DNA of 64,000 nucleotides, taken from assembly GCA_037903475.1 (NCBI GenBank), contig JBAJFG010000468.1, positions 186,001 to 250,000 of the forward strand, in the 5' to 3' direction. Positions 1 to 11,508 of this stretch are shown in pieces (positions within the stretch are counted from its first letter, which is position 1; every line of letters begins with the position of its first letter). The notes below the pieces were generated by a model, which worked only from the letters and a program-made list of their open reading frames with translations, had not been told where the DNA came from and did no database searches. This DNA comes from Ancylostoma caninum (taxonomy: Eukaryota; Nematoda; Chromadorea; Rhabditida; Ancylostomatidae). Both the position numbers and the translations under genes were made by a program.

Positions 1-321
1 TCATGCTCCACATAGTCAGAAACTCAAGATCGCTCTGGAACCTGAGTGACAAAGTTTTTCGTGGGTGTACCCTTTAAGAAAACCCTGATTTGCGACTATA
101 GCGCCGGTTCCAGTGGGAGCGACGCGACCGCGCCGCGTATTTCCCCCCGGAAGGCGCACCAATATCGACGCTCACTGTTTGGGGCTTTCAACAAGTGGGG
201 ATGCAAGTAATGTGATACTGAGTTTTTAGCGAATGATTTTCACATTGTGTGCAGTCGCTCGATAACGCCTCCGCGATCGGTCATTATTTCTGCTCATTTA
301 AAGTAAGAAGAACTAAAACTA
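1..321. other. No gene recognised
   Basis: No convincing coding frame, RNA gene or terminal-repeat structure was seen. The segment 115-150 is rich in GCGACGCGACCG-like sequence, resembling the CG-rich arms of the element at 42613-43577, but I could not define a repeat boundary. Confidence 0.3.
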
Positions 322-859
322 TTGGGTTGGACCATAAGTTCGTGCGGTTTTTTTTTTCAATTCAATTTTTCACAAGGAGCTGAACTATGTTTGATGATGT
401 GTCATAGGTTTTCTTGTAGCTCTTATCTTGCTCTTCACGCATATCGTAACCAATTTCCTCAATTCCTGCTACTTCTCGTTTTCTATCGCATGAAATGTAA
501 CGCTCCAATTCAACAGGAGCATACATCTCTGACAGCTTCATCTGTTTCACCACAATAGTGGAACAGACGCAGCTCAAGCTGCTGGGGATGTTAATAGCGT
601 CTAAGTGGAAGCCATTACTGTAGAAGGGACAGCGCAAAAGTGGATGTCTTCTCCAGAGAGATCAATGTTGGGCTAGAGAATGCCACTCTTTCTGGACACA
701 TTGTTCCTGTAGTTATGAAATGATCTTTTGCAAGGGCTTGCTTTAGACGTGAAAAGAAGTGCTGCGAATATTAACTTTCAGAAAAACCTAAGTTCAATTA
801 GTCCATTTCGTGAATATACACTGAATGTTCGGAAAACCCCACGAACTTATCGCCCAACC
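322..859. mobile_element. Mariner-type miniature element, copy 1 (538 bp)
   Basis: Inverted ends of mariner type are visible: TTGGGTTGGACCATAAGTTC at the left, and a right end whose complement reads GGTTGGGCGATAAGTTCGTG. TA dinucleotides lie directly outside both ends (320-321 and 860-861), as expected for a mariner target duplication. The interior has no intact transposase; a 91-codon open frame on the minus strand (362-637) matches nothing I know. A second copy of the same length and orientation is at 11509-12046. It is most likely a non-autonomous or internally deleted mariner. Confidence 0.75.
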
Positions 860-2285
860 TAATAGTAACTTTCACATCAGCGCGAAGTGATTCGTCAGAA
901 TTAACTCTCTTCACAGATTTTGATGATTTCAAAAACTAAGGACGCGGAAGGGACAACCATTTGTTACTGACTACTGAGAGCAGCGCAGTTCTTTATATAG
1001 GTTAGCTTCCGGCTTAGCTGCTTCCTCAGACCGATCGCAAGGGGTGGGGAGGGGGATAGATTCTTCCAAAAATAACATCCTCTTCTGAGATGAGCAAGAC
1101 GTGAAACTTAGCTCAAACTTGAGTTATTTCTTAGAAATAAAAACTATCATGATCGGTATGCGGAGCTTACCTACCCACCATATAGGAGAAGAAATTGAGC
1201 ACATATCTTTTGTTTCAGACTAATATTTGCAGAAACCCTCTTTTTCGGAGCAGTACGCACCAGATGACATTTTTGAAAGATAAGGATCCACGGGAAAAAA
1301 TTTTTTTTGCTGTGAAACCAGTTGGCTACCTCGTGGTTTCAATCCGAGGATTAGACTAAAGGTCCTCCACTCCTTTTTCTTTTCCTGCGTCTTTCATGCT
1401 TCGTAGCGTGGTGCGCTCAACTGATCCTTCGAATCGTTTTGAACTGCCATGCGCCTCGTAACCAAAAATGAACTAGTAATTGGTTGGGCTGTTTGAACAT
1501 GTTGATGGGATGATAACTATGATTTCGGGGTCACCTAGTAGTTAGTCAAATGATTTCAAAAAGGAGGAAAAAGTTCCTTTGCGTTCAATGAAAGGATATC
1601 TGAATTGACTCACTAGACCTCTCCCCTATCTCTGGTGACCACTGCGCATTAATTATCTGCAAGGGTGAAAAAACAAGTCAACGTTGAAGAACATTGCATG
1701 CACCATTGTATCTAAACGTTGTATAAAACAAACAGATTTAATTGAAACACCACAAGAAACGTTGTCGGTTCCAAAATACTGGGACGTCTCATGCTTGTGT
1801 GATATGGGAACTACACGATTATCAAATTGACGTTGTGTCATGACAGATGACACGCTAACATTGCGATAAGCATTTTCTGCGGGAAAAATGAAGGATCTGG
1901 CTCTTATGCTCGTTTTTGAGTGAGGAAGGCTAATCTTGTATGGCCCATCTCTGGTGTGAAAGCACTTTAGTCTAAGGAAATTTGTCATTCTACGTATGCT
2001 CGAGTTATGTAATAATTTATGGACTATGCATACGTCGAAGATTTCACGCCGAGATTCAAGGGACAGTGAATAACACCAGAAACGTGTGGTAAGCTGGAGT
2101 CTTCAACATTAAACTACAAAAAATGTGGTCGTTGACCCAGAATAGGTAGCATCCTGCACTGGTCCAGTAGGATTGTCAACAACCCCCATTTCGATGAAAC
2201 AACTGTCAACCTCAAATGAAGTCGGAGTGAAACAATGCCTGATCATCTCATTCGAATGTAACGCCTTTGAAGATTGTGTATTCAG
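860..2285. other. No gene recognised (upstream of Twinkle TOPRIM exons)
   Basis: The first exons of the Twinkle homologue, with the start codon and mitochondrial targeting peptide, should lie here or further upstream. I could not identify them. A 111-codon minus-strand open frame at 1653-1988 has no recognisable features and is probably chance. Confidence 0.3.
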
Positions 2286-2818
2286 GGCAAAGACGCGTTT
2301 CTTCGGGATGTTCGGTTACCACATGACGACTGCTTCTGACCGTGCCGTGATATTGACGACCAATGAACGGGACGCTCTTGCGATGTACGAGGCGACCGAT
2401 GGGGCTCTAGCATTCGCTCTTCCTCATGGAGAACGCATTGACGCTAGTGTATGTGTACTACATACTTTACATCTTCTGCCTTCGCCAGACTCTCGGCCCT
2501 ACAATACAAATGACAGATGTTGCTTTCTCTAGGTTTTCCCATATCTCGAAGACTTCGAACAAGTGTTTTTGTGGTTTCCCCCACGCCATCTGGAATATGC
2601 CAAGGAATGGGGTTATGCTCTCAATGGTGGAAGATGTTATCTCATAAGGTCAGTGCGGGCATTTTCTTCTCTTGGAAGCCATAGTAACAGTAGATTATTG
2701 TGAACATTTCATAGAAACGCTGAAAGGCCGATCGAGTTGGTACGCAATGGGAAACATAAGGAGATCAAGCACATTCTCAGTCGGGAAGCGGTTCGTTGCT
2801 TTTTACTGGTGGCTGAAG
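2286..2818 (+). CDS. twnk: Twinkle-type mitochondrial DNA helicase, part 1 of 2 (TOPRIM-like exons)
   Basis: Three exons encode the primase-related N-terminal half of a Twinkle homologue, the replicative helicase of mitochondrial DNA. Exon a is 2286-2448, after TTCAG and before GTATGT. It reads FFGMFGYHMTTASDRAVILT and continues with NERDALAMYEATDG and ALPHGE, like the TOPRIM segment of animal Twinkle. Exon b, 2533-2648, reads VFPYLEDFEQVFLWFPPRHL and ends CYLIR. Exon c starts at 2715 and reads NAERPIELVRNGKHKEIKHI then LSREAVR; its donor is uncertain, around 2790-2818. The phases of a to b and b to c agree. Metazoan Twinkle has usually lost primase activity, so a linker or DNA-binding role is expected. 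The start codon, targeting peptide and the linker exon joining this part to the helicase exons at 9014 were not found. The adjoining 2737-2925 frame runs past the homology and is probably intron. Confidence 0.82.
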
Positions 2819-3427
2819 GCATTGATTTCGATAAACTCCATAATTTCTTTGACTTTCAATTTTGCAAAGTGGATGATATAACTCTCCTTTTTTTCACGCA
2901 TTTCGCCAGTAATGGTGAAACTTAAGATATAATCAAATGTTTCCCTGAGACCATCGCTCATTCACTTATCCATTGGGCTCGGCTGGGGATGCCATACACT
3001 CAGGGCGCAGCACTAGGTGGTCAGTGTCGGTTGGGGAGTACTAAGTCCAGTCGGATTCCGAAATGGGCTACTAAGTACCTACACACTAGGGTTCTTTCAG
3101 GAAAAGCAGATAGCACTAAAAAAGTGACTTGAATAAGCGTTAGTGAGACTACGAATGATGTTTCAGCAAGAAATGCGTACCATTTGGCGAAGACAGCCTA
3201 AATCATCTCAAATTCTAGCTAAAATCCTCGAAAAACCGATCTCAGTACGGAACTGTTTGATGCCGCTAGAACTCGTTGAAACTTGTTATAGGACCTGTCA
3301 GATACAAGAAATTGTCATTGGAGCGTGGTTTTTTCTCTCAAACCCGGAACTTTCCCAGGAAATTTCTCTCGTTTGAGGAAGTGTTCCGATACGCTGTCAA
3401 CTCCAAGAAATGCGCCTAGGTCAACTC

Positions 3428-3585
3428 TCCCCCAAAGTGGCATCTTTCGTTTTTGAGAAACCGTCTTCGTTTTTGAAAAGAAAAACCGTCATTGATAGTC
3501 AAAAACCACTTTTTGACCATTAATGACGGTTTTTCTCAAAAACGAAGAAGATTTCTCAAAAACGAAAGGTGCCACTTTGGGGGGA
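3428..3585. repeat. 158-bp near-perfect hairpin (foldback element)
   Basis: Two arms of about 70 bp face each other: 3428-3502 (CCCCCAAAGTGGCATCTTTC onward) and 3510-3585 (ending GAAAGGTGCCACTTTGGGGG). The loop between them is very short. Inside the arms, the words CGTTTTTGAGAAA and AAAACCGTCATT recur. It lies in the large Twinkle intron. It is probably a miniature foldback transposon; no transposase is associated. Confidence 0.8.
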
Positions 3586-5540
3586 TACTCGTTGGTATAG
3601 TGCGCATCTACAATCAAAATTCCAACATGATACGTCTCCTACAGGTTGAGCAACACCTGATTATCACTGGAGCGCACCAGAGAGCAGGGTAGGGATGGGG
3701 TAAATGGTTGAACAACGGTGGTCTTCAGCCACGAGTTTGATTATTCTCCAGAAGTGCCTCTCTGAAATCTGCTTGTCTCTAACATCAGTAGACGGTTAGC
3801 GGTTGGCTACGCCCCGGACACTGGTGCTAAGCCCCCTGAATCTGCAGGACGCTACTAAGTCGTGGTGGTCAATGACCACCTGGTGCTGCGCCCTGCATGC
3901 ACTAGTGTTTCCGGGAAGGTTATGTCAATGGTCGTACAATTGTGTGAGGCTCTATCACGCCCTTCTCCATTGCTTCATTGTATCCACTGCTTTTTCGTTA
4001 GCCCACAATATCCTAGGAAATCTGCACCATTGCACCCACAAAAGTGTGGAGATTCAAATCCATCACTTTTGATCAGATTCTTCAAAGTGTTCAGACTTCA
4101 TCAATGGTAGAAGGAGTGCGAATATTAATCAGCACAGGAATATCAGAAAACAAAAAGTCGCTCATGGTGTAGTAACTAACAGAGGATGAAACCCTTTAAA
4201 CTTTGAGCAATCAAAAGACATGGTTTGAGCGAAACTACTTCATTAATAGCAACATATACAATTTTAGCAGAATGTTTTTTTTTTCTTCATTGACCTGCGA
4301 GAACACAAATCATGTAGAGAAACACAACTCACCCGTCCTCTAGAAATCACAAGCCAAGATTGAAAGAGGTCCGAAATAATTACTTCGCACCGGTAATTAC
4401 GGCTTACTATGGAAGTAAAGCAGAGAGAAGCTGTCAGAGCTCATCGATTCCAGAAGCCAAACTCCCTACAACATACTTCAAGTCGCTTTATGGAGTGTGT
4501 CATGAAGAGACTGATCCAGTCACAGCTAGTTTTCGATTGACTGCCATCATACATAGTTCTAAATCCTATACGATATAAGGCCATCGCTTTCTTTGCGCAA
4601 AGATCTTTTTGTTCCTTGAGAACCGAAAGGAAGCCATGAACTCCAGGGGGCGGGATTCTATACGCGTCATGAACCAAGAGGTTCACTCGCAAATAATACG
4701 TAGCATTCTGGAGGATCATCTTGCTGAAAACGCTGATGGAAAGGCAGTTCGCTAATCTAACACAACATTGTGACGTAGCCCACTGGTTTAGAAATGACCC
4801 CATCTATCTCTCAGTGATCCGAATGAGAGAATCGACTACACTTAGAGAGAGAGAGAGACTTCCTTAGTTAGAAGAATAAAGCAACCCTTCAATCAAAACC
4901 AACAATCTTTCCTTCCAAAAGGGTGCTCTAATCGATCACTGCTATCACCTTCCCCATATTCCCTCACACGTCCATATTCCCTCACTCTTCTTGTGAAGCA
5001 AAAGTTTTTCACATCCCAACAGTCTTCTTCATGTAGTCCGGCATAGTACTAATTTATTGAAGAACCTTGCAGTACCATGTTTGGACGGAGTCTTCTTCAT
5101 CATCGGAGAAACGTGGAGGAAATCCTTGTAACGAACTAGCTAAGAACTCTAGACAGTACATGTTGGGATGCAAGCAAGGTTTACTTGCGAGAAAAAGTTT
5201 AAGCAGTGGCCTGAACTTCAGCAGAACATGTCTTCATATCATCACCGGGAAGCCATCGCGATCATCGTAAGATTGGCATTTAGCGGAACTTCCATTCCAG
5301 CTGCTTTTTTGGCCTTCATAGTAGTTAGTATCGGCCCCTGCTTTTTCTCCACCTCCACCTCCAGTCGTTCCACTCATCACTGTTTCCATGCAGATCAGAA
5401 GAGAGCGCCCACAACCTGGACAATCTTTCGCATGTGGACTAACTAGACGAGGGTGACGAACATCGCCAATATCGGAAACAATGTTTATAACTGACCAATA
5501 TAAGACCTCCCAGGACCTTGTGTAAGAATGAAGACGTCAC
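3586..5540. other. Twinkle intron; nothing recognised
   Basis: No exon with Twinkle similarity was found. A short GA run is at 4846-4857. The 120-codon minus-strand frame at 4441-4803 has no recognisable motif and is unsupported. The missing linker exon of Twinkle should lie somewhere between 2818 and 9013. Confidence 0.3.
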
Positions 5541-5544
5541 GACA

Positions 5545-5640
5545 TTGGCAATTAAAGCCCTATCTCACTAGAACTGATCAACCTCCTTGTAAGAACACTC
5601 CTAGGCCGGACTGAACGAACATTAGATGAAGGACATGTAC
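5545..5640 (+). pseudogene. RTE-type reverse transcriptase fragment 1 (decayed)
   Basis: A short stretch reads GN-SPIS, then after a frameshift INLLVRTLLGRTERTLDEGH. This matches the NYRPICLLS...RVILNRIERTLD region of the RTE reverse transcriptase at 52850-52930 in this same window. It is only about 30 codons long and broken by stops. With the fragment at 6646 it marks the remains of one old plus-strand RTE insertion in the Twinkle intron. Confidence 0.5.
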
Positions 5641-6645
5641 ACGGAAAGACTTGCAGAAAGAACGTAAAGGGAGGCAGGAGGAGCGTCAAGAGAACTCAAA
5701 CTCCGTCACCTGAGCTGAAACACTATCGACCATGGGAATGGTGAACATGGAGCACTTACTTTACATCGCCGGTGAGCGGTTGCTTCAATCAATTGTGTGC
5801 TCTCTTCCAGGATAGCAAATGCTCGCAAATGTCGGCTCGGGTCTGGCGCAAGATAAGTGTCACCACATGCAGAATCAATACGCTATGTTTGCATGTATTA
5901 CCGATGCTAATGGAGATGAAGCATTATGGTCTTACATATAATTGCAGTTAAGGTGTGCTGCAATTTCACGCAACACCTATTGGGAGCTCGGCTCTAATGA
6001 AATCTTAAACCTCGTGTCGGTAATGGCTGTAGAGACCTGGGTAAATCATCTTGCTGCACTTCCCTTTTTTGAAATTGGCAAACTTTCGCCTTATGGTGGC
6101 CGTAGAGATGACTGTGGAACCATCACATGCTGCATGTTCCTAGCGACTTCGCCTGCACTGTGCCGAAAGAGCGACTCATACAGTTCGAAGTTGGAATACA
6201 GTGTTCTTTTGAGCTGTTAGCCAAAATGATTATCGTTCGAAGTTGCTCTTTTGTGAACGTCGGCTTATTGCGAACACTGAGCACACCGCATTCCGGAACT
6301 GATTTAGAGTCCAGTCGCCAATCTTCATATACACGTTCCCTCTCGTGTTAGAAAGTTGAAGATATCCGGAAGTTACGAAGGAAAAAATTCAAGACCTTTT
6401 CTTCAACATAATAAAGAAGAAAGGCAATCCGTGCAGTCGTTTGATTTCAATGGCTTCTATTTAAAGATGGTTTTTCTCCTAATTCTAAAAAGGATGGAGT
6501 GTTCATAGACTTGTATAACACCGCTTTCTTGAGATGTGGGTAAACGGGTGGCGTCAACTACCCGTGATAGTTGCCTCCAGAACTTTGTTGTTCCATGCTG
6601 TGATTGTAGCAAGGGGGTGTGTGGCCATGCCAGCCTTGTTCAAGG

Positions 6646-6850
6646 AACGTTAGCGGAGCGGAACGAATGCTTGCCGAGTTCGTCGACGCGTGTACAGAGA
6701 TCGGTCTCCAACCGAATCTGATGAAGACGATTTTGATGAAGGACGGATGGGTGCCTGTTCCCTCTGTCACGCCACAATGCATTGTACAGATGGCACCCAT
6801 TCGGCTGAAAATGCGTGTACAAAAATTGCGGTGGAACGAATACTTAATAT
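6646..6850 (+). pseudogene. RTE-type reverse transcriptase fragment 2 (decayed)
   Basis: The frame reads ERMLAEFVDACTEIGLQPNL and continues MKTILMKDGWVPVP. It is collinear with EQMLADFEDACGKIGLQLNL and MKNGWVPDAP in the RTE copy at about 53395-53500. The order and strand agree with the fragment at 5545-5640, so both probably come from one insertion that has lost most of its body. The remaining translation to 6850 has no clear match. Confidence 0.7.
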
Positions 6851-8112
6851 GATGAACACATCATACTAACCAGCACTCTTCCTAGGAGCTCATATGTAAC
6901 TTTTGGAAGATCGGGTGGAGCTTTGACTAATGGAGGAAACACAACTTCTTGAATTCCCAATGTAACGGATCGTCAAGTAATTATCTTTGTAGGTCACCCA
7001 ACATCTGTGTATGGACCGCTCAACATTTCAATTTATTCCAGGATCCACTTCGTTCACATAGATTCGTCTGTGTCCTTTTCACAACCGTCAAAACGAATCG
7101 TATGCAATTATTTTGACGATCAGTTCAAATGTCGTCCTTTCTTTGAACCTCGGTAATGACGATCTCTTCTATCATATTATTCCGAGAATCTATTGAGAGT
7201 GGTTTCCATTCCTTGCTCAAATCGACCTTACGCCGTTGCTTTGCATCTCCGTCACATAAATATTCTTGAAAAGTGATTTGTAATCATAGAGAACGAACAC
7301 CAAATCGCTGATCTATAGTAGGACCGTAGGACCTGAGTCAGTGTATAGATTACATGTATTAATTTGTTGAAAACTGCCAGAACATAATTTTTTGCTCTGT
7401 AGTTCGTTAGCATGGACATAAATTAATTCGATTTAGGTGCGCCTACGCGAAAAAGGGTTCCGTTCCATGACTGACATTCGCGAAGAAGTGAAAGCAGACT
7501 TGATAAATTCAAGTACACGTCAGCTTGGTCTTGCACAGGTAGGGGTTGATTCGGTGTTGCACAAGCTTGTAGACTTCTCATGTTTTTTTTTTTGTGATCA
7601 TTGGTAATATACGTATTGGGTGTTGATATAGCACTACCATGTTCCACTTTCGCACATCGGATACAGCATCACTTTATTGAGGAGACGATCATCATTTGAT
7701 GTTTTCTGTGGAAACACATAGTGAATCTTTCTGGACTGTGTCCAATTCCTAAGAAGCTATTAATTGTTTCCGCAACATTCACTCCCAGCCCGAACATAAA
7801 TTAAAATACCATATACAAAAGTTAATGGAGTAAATTTGAATGAGTAAATGCAAGGGTGAATCTCGACTTTGTATTCCAGTGCACCGAATGCGTATGCGGG
7901 CACCAGACTGAATCTGGCGCATCCTATAAACGATTTCAGTTTTCTTAATTCCTCAAATCCTCAATTTGCTGAACCGAACTGAAGCAGGGCTCAGCTAGTC
8001 AGTGGCGAAAGTCAACCCAGTAACTGTACGTGCAGTGGTACTTCCTACCATTCTGCTACAGGGCAGATGGTGTACCGTGTTCATATTCGATATTTTATGC
8101 AATACCATGCTT

Positions 8113-8115
<3 letters not shown>
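6851..8115. other. Twinkle intron; nothing recognised
   Basis: No exon, repeat with defined ends or RNA gene was recognised. The 74-codon minus-strand frame at 7423-7647 shows no known motif. Confidence 0.3.

Positions 8116-8186
<71 letters not shown>
8116..8186. repeat. (TA)n microsatellite, about 35 units
   Basis: An uninterrupted alternating TA tract of about 71 bp, followed by degenerate TATATTTATATATAAAT to about 8208. It creates spurious Tyr-Ile repeat open frames in two reading frames, which are not genes. Confidence 0.97.
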
Positions 8187-8188
<2 letters not shown>

Positions 8189-8539
8189 GTATATATTTAT
8201 ATATAAATCAATTCGCAACATTCCGTCAGCGTTTTGGTGTGAGGCTCTCCGTAATTTGCTTAATCTTGAAGCTTACATCTCTAGAGTAAAAATACGGTAA
8301 CATTGGGGCCCTAAGAATTAGGTTCTCGGCGGTGCTCTCCTCAATCCGTTAGTGCTCTATGTTACATGCGCTCGCGGACTAACATGAAGAATGAGTGCGT
8401 TTGATACAGCTGACATCTCTCTCTATCGGTTATTTCTTAAGACAAAAGAAATCTTTCTGAGGATTTTCGGAATGAACTGTCTTGCCAACCTATGCAGCGT
8501 TTTTTTTTTTTTTTTTTTGACAGCGCAGGCATTACTTAA

Positions 8540-8961
8540 AGGCAGCACTCACGGGAATTTTCACTTCTGGAATGAGTCGCTTAACATGTAGCCGGCCGCT
8601 GGGCAATCTCAACAGAAAGTTGAACACCTTGAATGGCCGCCTACCTGCGATGATACTGCCGTGGACACATCTGCCGCTCTGGACATTATGGTTCCGTCGC
8701 TCCAACTAACGCCGTTGACAGGGTGTGCGCATGCGGTCCAGTGGGGGCGTGTTTATGAAATTCGTACCATTTGCAGGGTTCCGTAGCGGGACCCATCACG
8801 GAACACTCGTCCGCGCTGTGGACACACATAAAATGCCGCCATCATTTTCTGTGTTTTTCGCGTGTTTCACGCTATTTCACCGTTGTCAATGAGTTCATCG
8901 TCCCTAAAAAAACCGATATACCGCGAAATCTTCAATCCAAAAATTTCCGTGAGTGCTGCCT
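8540..8961. mobile_element. TTAA-flanked miniature element, copy 1
   Basis: The element starts AGGCAGCACTCACGG and ends CCGTGAGTGCTGCCT, with TTAA directly outside both ends (8536-8539 and 8962-8965). No transposase is encoded. A TTAA duplication is the signature of piggyBac-type transposition, so it is read as a piggyBac-like miniature element. Related copies are at 32278, 34164, 47101, 57487 and 58936. It ends about 50 bp before the first helicase exon of Twinkle. Confidence 0.85.
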
Positions 8962-9013
8962 TTAAATTTTACTATCGACCATGTGAAATTCTGTCCTTCT
9001 AACCATTTTTCAG

Positions 9014-10524
9014 TGGAAACGCTTCGCTCCTCTCAACAAATACCTGCTGGGTCTACGTCCTGGAGAGCTAACTGTACTCACAGGTGGCACCGGATTCGGA
9101 AAAACAACATTCTTGTGTGAATATGCTCTTGATCTGTTCACCCAAGGGGTACGTTTTCCAGAAAGACGAGCCAATTTTGAATTGCTTTGACCTTGCCGTT
9201 TCAGGTGCGGACGCTGTTTTGTAGCTTCGAGATGCCTGAAGAGAAAATCCTCAAGTGGATGCTCGTCCAATATGCAGGGTGCGGTGTATTTCGAAACTTT
9301 TGTGTTCTGAATTCATGCATTAGTATGAGGTCTTAAATTGAGTATTTGTGCAGTCCCTCACACCTTCGAAGTCTGGCGCGTACTCTCACATATAAAAACG
9401 GAATCAAGTGAGCTAATTATGTAGTCTATGATCATGTCAACAGTTTTGCATGCTAGTACGGATCTGCATAGTTCTCTTATGTTCCAACATATTTTGGGGA
9501 GTTGATCATTACGAATTGTGCTTTACCCTTGCTTCACAAATAGTTTTGAACTGTGCCGATTCAATGCTCACTGCGCTAGAGCAATTTGCGATTTATTTCA
9601 TAAGGAATGGTTTTGTTTTCATGTGCCAGCTACTAGTATGTTGAAAGTTTGGTTTGTGGAAGTATGCCTATATACCATTATTGTTCTAGAGTACCACTGT
9701 ATCGTGTAGAGTACAGCAGTGCCATCGATATGTGGCTCGATAAATTCGAACGTACCAAAGGACCTCTAACAATTATGAAGACCACGGAGTTTAGGGAGAA
9801 GAGCATCAATCAGATCGCTGCGGTTAGTTGTGCAATTATTCTAAATGTGCTTCCGACAATTTAATTTTCCAGGCCATACGCAGTCAGGTCATTAACAGCG
9901 GTTGTCAGCATGTCGTAATAGACAACCTACAGTTCCTCGTAAACCAGTCAACAATGAGTGATGAGCAGTCGAGTAGTATGGAACGTTTTCATATGCAGGT
10001 GCCTTGAGCTACTGCAACATTTTTATGTTCGAACTTCCTATGATATTCTGAGCATTCGATGACAAACTAAATTTTGATGATATACATCTCTCTTCATCTT
10101 ACAAGGATATTTTCTGCAACTCAGGCTGATGACAATTTTCCAGGATCGCTTCGTCGGCCATATGCGAGCGTTGGCGACGCAGTACGGAGTGCACGTCACA
10201 ATGGTTGTACATCCAAGAAAAACTGATGTAATTTCTCATCCACTTTCGCTGATAAACTTGACTGTGATACCTCTAGAATAAAGGGTCTGATTTATAATTA
10301 TGGATTAAGACTGACACCGACCTGGATATCCAGCATTTTGGGGGATCTGCACGTGTAACCCAGGAGGCCGATAACGTTCTTGCCATACAAAGACGACGCG
10401 ATGATCGTGACCGTGGAAAGTTCAGAAAGTTCCTTTATGTGAGTGCTACCTTTCTGACTATGCTAAGTGATGTCAGTATCTCTAAAATTTGATCATCCAG
10501 GACCAAACACTAACCTGCACCTAG
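9014..10524 (+). CDS. twnk: Twinkle-type mitochondrial DNA helicase, part 2 of 2 (helicase domain)
   Basis: Exons 9014-9148, 9205-9278, 9690-9822, 9873-9998, 10144-10227 and 10310-10438 encode a RecA/DnaB-like helicase core with agreeing phases. Walker A is GGTGFGKTT within [20 protein letters not shown]. The second exon reads [20 protein letters not shown]. The Walker B segment is [13 protein letters not shown]. Motif H3 is [11 protein letters not shown], and the arginine-finger region is [20 protein letters not shown]. This is the 5'-3' helicase that unwinds mitochondrial DNA ahead of polymerase gamma. A candidate last exon, 10501-10524, gives DQTLTCT and a stop in phase. That joins KFRKFLY directly to the tail and omits the K-N-R-F segment usual near the Twinkle C-terminus. 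That segment may be lost here, or the true 3' exon may lie elsewhere. Linker residues before WKRFAPLNK are not located. Confidence 0.9.
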
Positions 10525-11508
10525 AACGGTGCATCAAATATTAGGCACGTTTTCGTACTCGTGCGCCACCGTACCTTTGGGCTTAGTTCGGACCTGTGCG
10601 CAACGTTATGTACCTTTGGGCTAGCCAAACTCGGCAAAAATATCCCGAGACAGATGAAGTGTGCCGCCTTGTTTTGGGCACAGTGCTCCACTTCGCCGCG
10701 CTCTGTCTTGGAACCGTGGGCAATGCTGCCTTACAGCTAGTTCATCATGCAGCGTTGATGACAATGAGTCCCTGCGAATCTACTTCACTAACTTTTCCTT
10801 GCAGGGTAATGCTGAGAATCCCCAGGCCGGCTAACTTGGAATGATTCTTACGTGATTCTGACTGATTATGCCGATTTCTATCTTCATTGTCTTGCTTTTA
10901 GATCGAGTATTTGCTCATTTCTCCATTTGAACCTACTTACACTGCCTAAACCAATTGACATCCTTCTCGTTTTCGTGAAAAAATCCCAGTGTGAGTTCAA
11001 AACCCTGTGCAGGTACTTCTCCGGCTTTTTTTTCAAGCGATGCTCTGACATCAAAAATTGCAGCGGAAGAAAAGTTCTCTGAAGGACCCAAATCCGTCCC
11101 TATGTATAAGCTAAACATGTGCAGTTCCTACTGATAGCGATACTGTTGCACGGTCTTGCAGCAAAACCCCTTTAAAATGATGATCTCTGTCTGATTCTTT
11201 GACCCTCTGACGTTTTGAGCTTTCACGCGCACAAGGGGCTCGGGCGTCTTCTCGTGTTGAAAAGTTTTACAAAAGGAAAAATGATAAACTCTGTGTCCAG
11301 TGGATGAGCGAAAAAAACCTATAAGAACTTTTTTCGCTCTAGATGGCACATCTCCACGCTGTTAGTTCATTTGCAGCGCAAATAATGTTTCATAGGAAAA
11401 GGTACTTCTCATAAGTGGGTTAGTTTTAATCGAGGATGTGAGAGATGCTTCATCCTCAATCGCTGAAATCTGTTCATCTGTATTCCAAACTTGTTCGGAG
11501 TTCACGTA
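10525..11508. other. Downstream of Twinkle; nothing recognised
   Basis: No gene was recognised. The 82-codon plus-strand frame at 10596-10844 is GC-rich but has no motif I know. I looked here for the missing C-terminal K-N-R-F segment of Twinkle and did not find it. Confidence 0.3.

Noticed and set aside
2737..2925. 62-codon frame extending past the third Twinkle exon
   Set aside because: Only its first third matches Twinkle; the rest is probably intron read-through.
4441..4803. 120-codon minus-strand frame in the Twinkle intron
   Set aside because: No motif, no splice context and no homology that I could recognise; length alone is not enough.
8002..8300. Open frames with long Tyr-Ile repeats
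   Set aside because: They are translations of the (TA)n microsatellite.
9354..9407. Possible extra Twinkle exon ([18 protein letters not shown])
   Set aside because: The exon ending at 9278 leaves two bases that join in phase to the exon at 9690 and give the expected helicase order. The extra segment has no match in Twinkle and would disrupt it.
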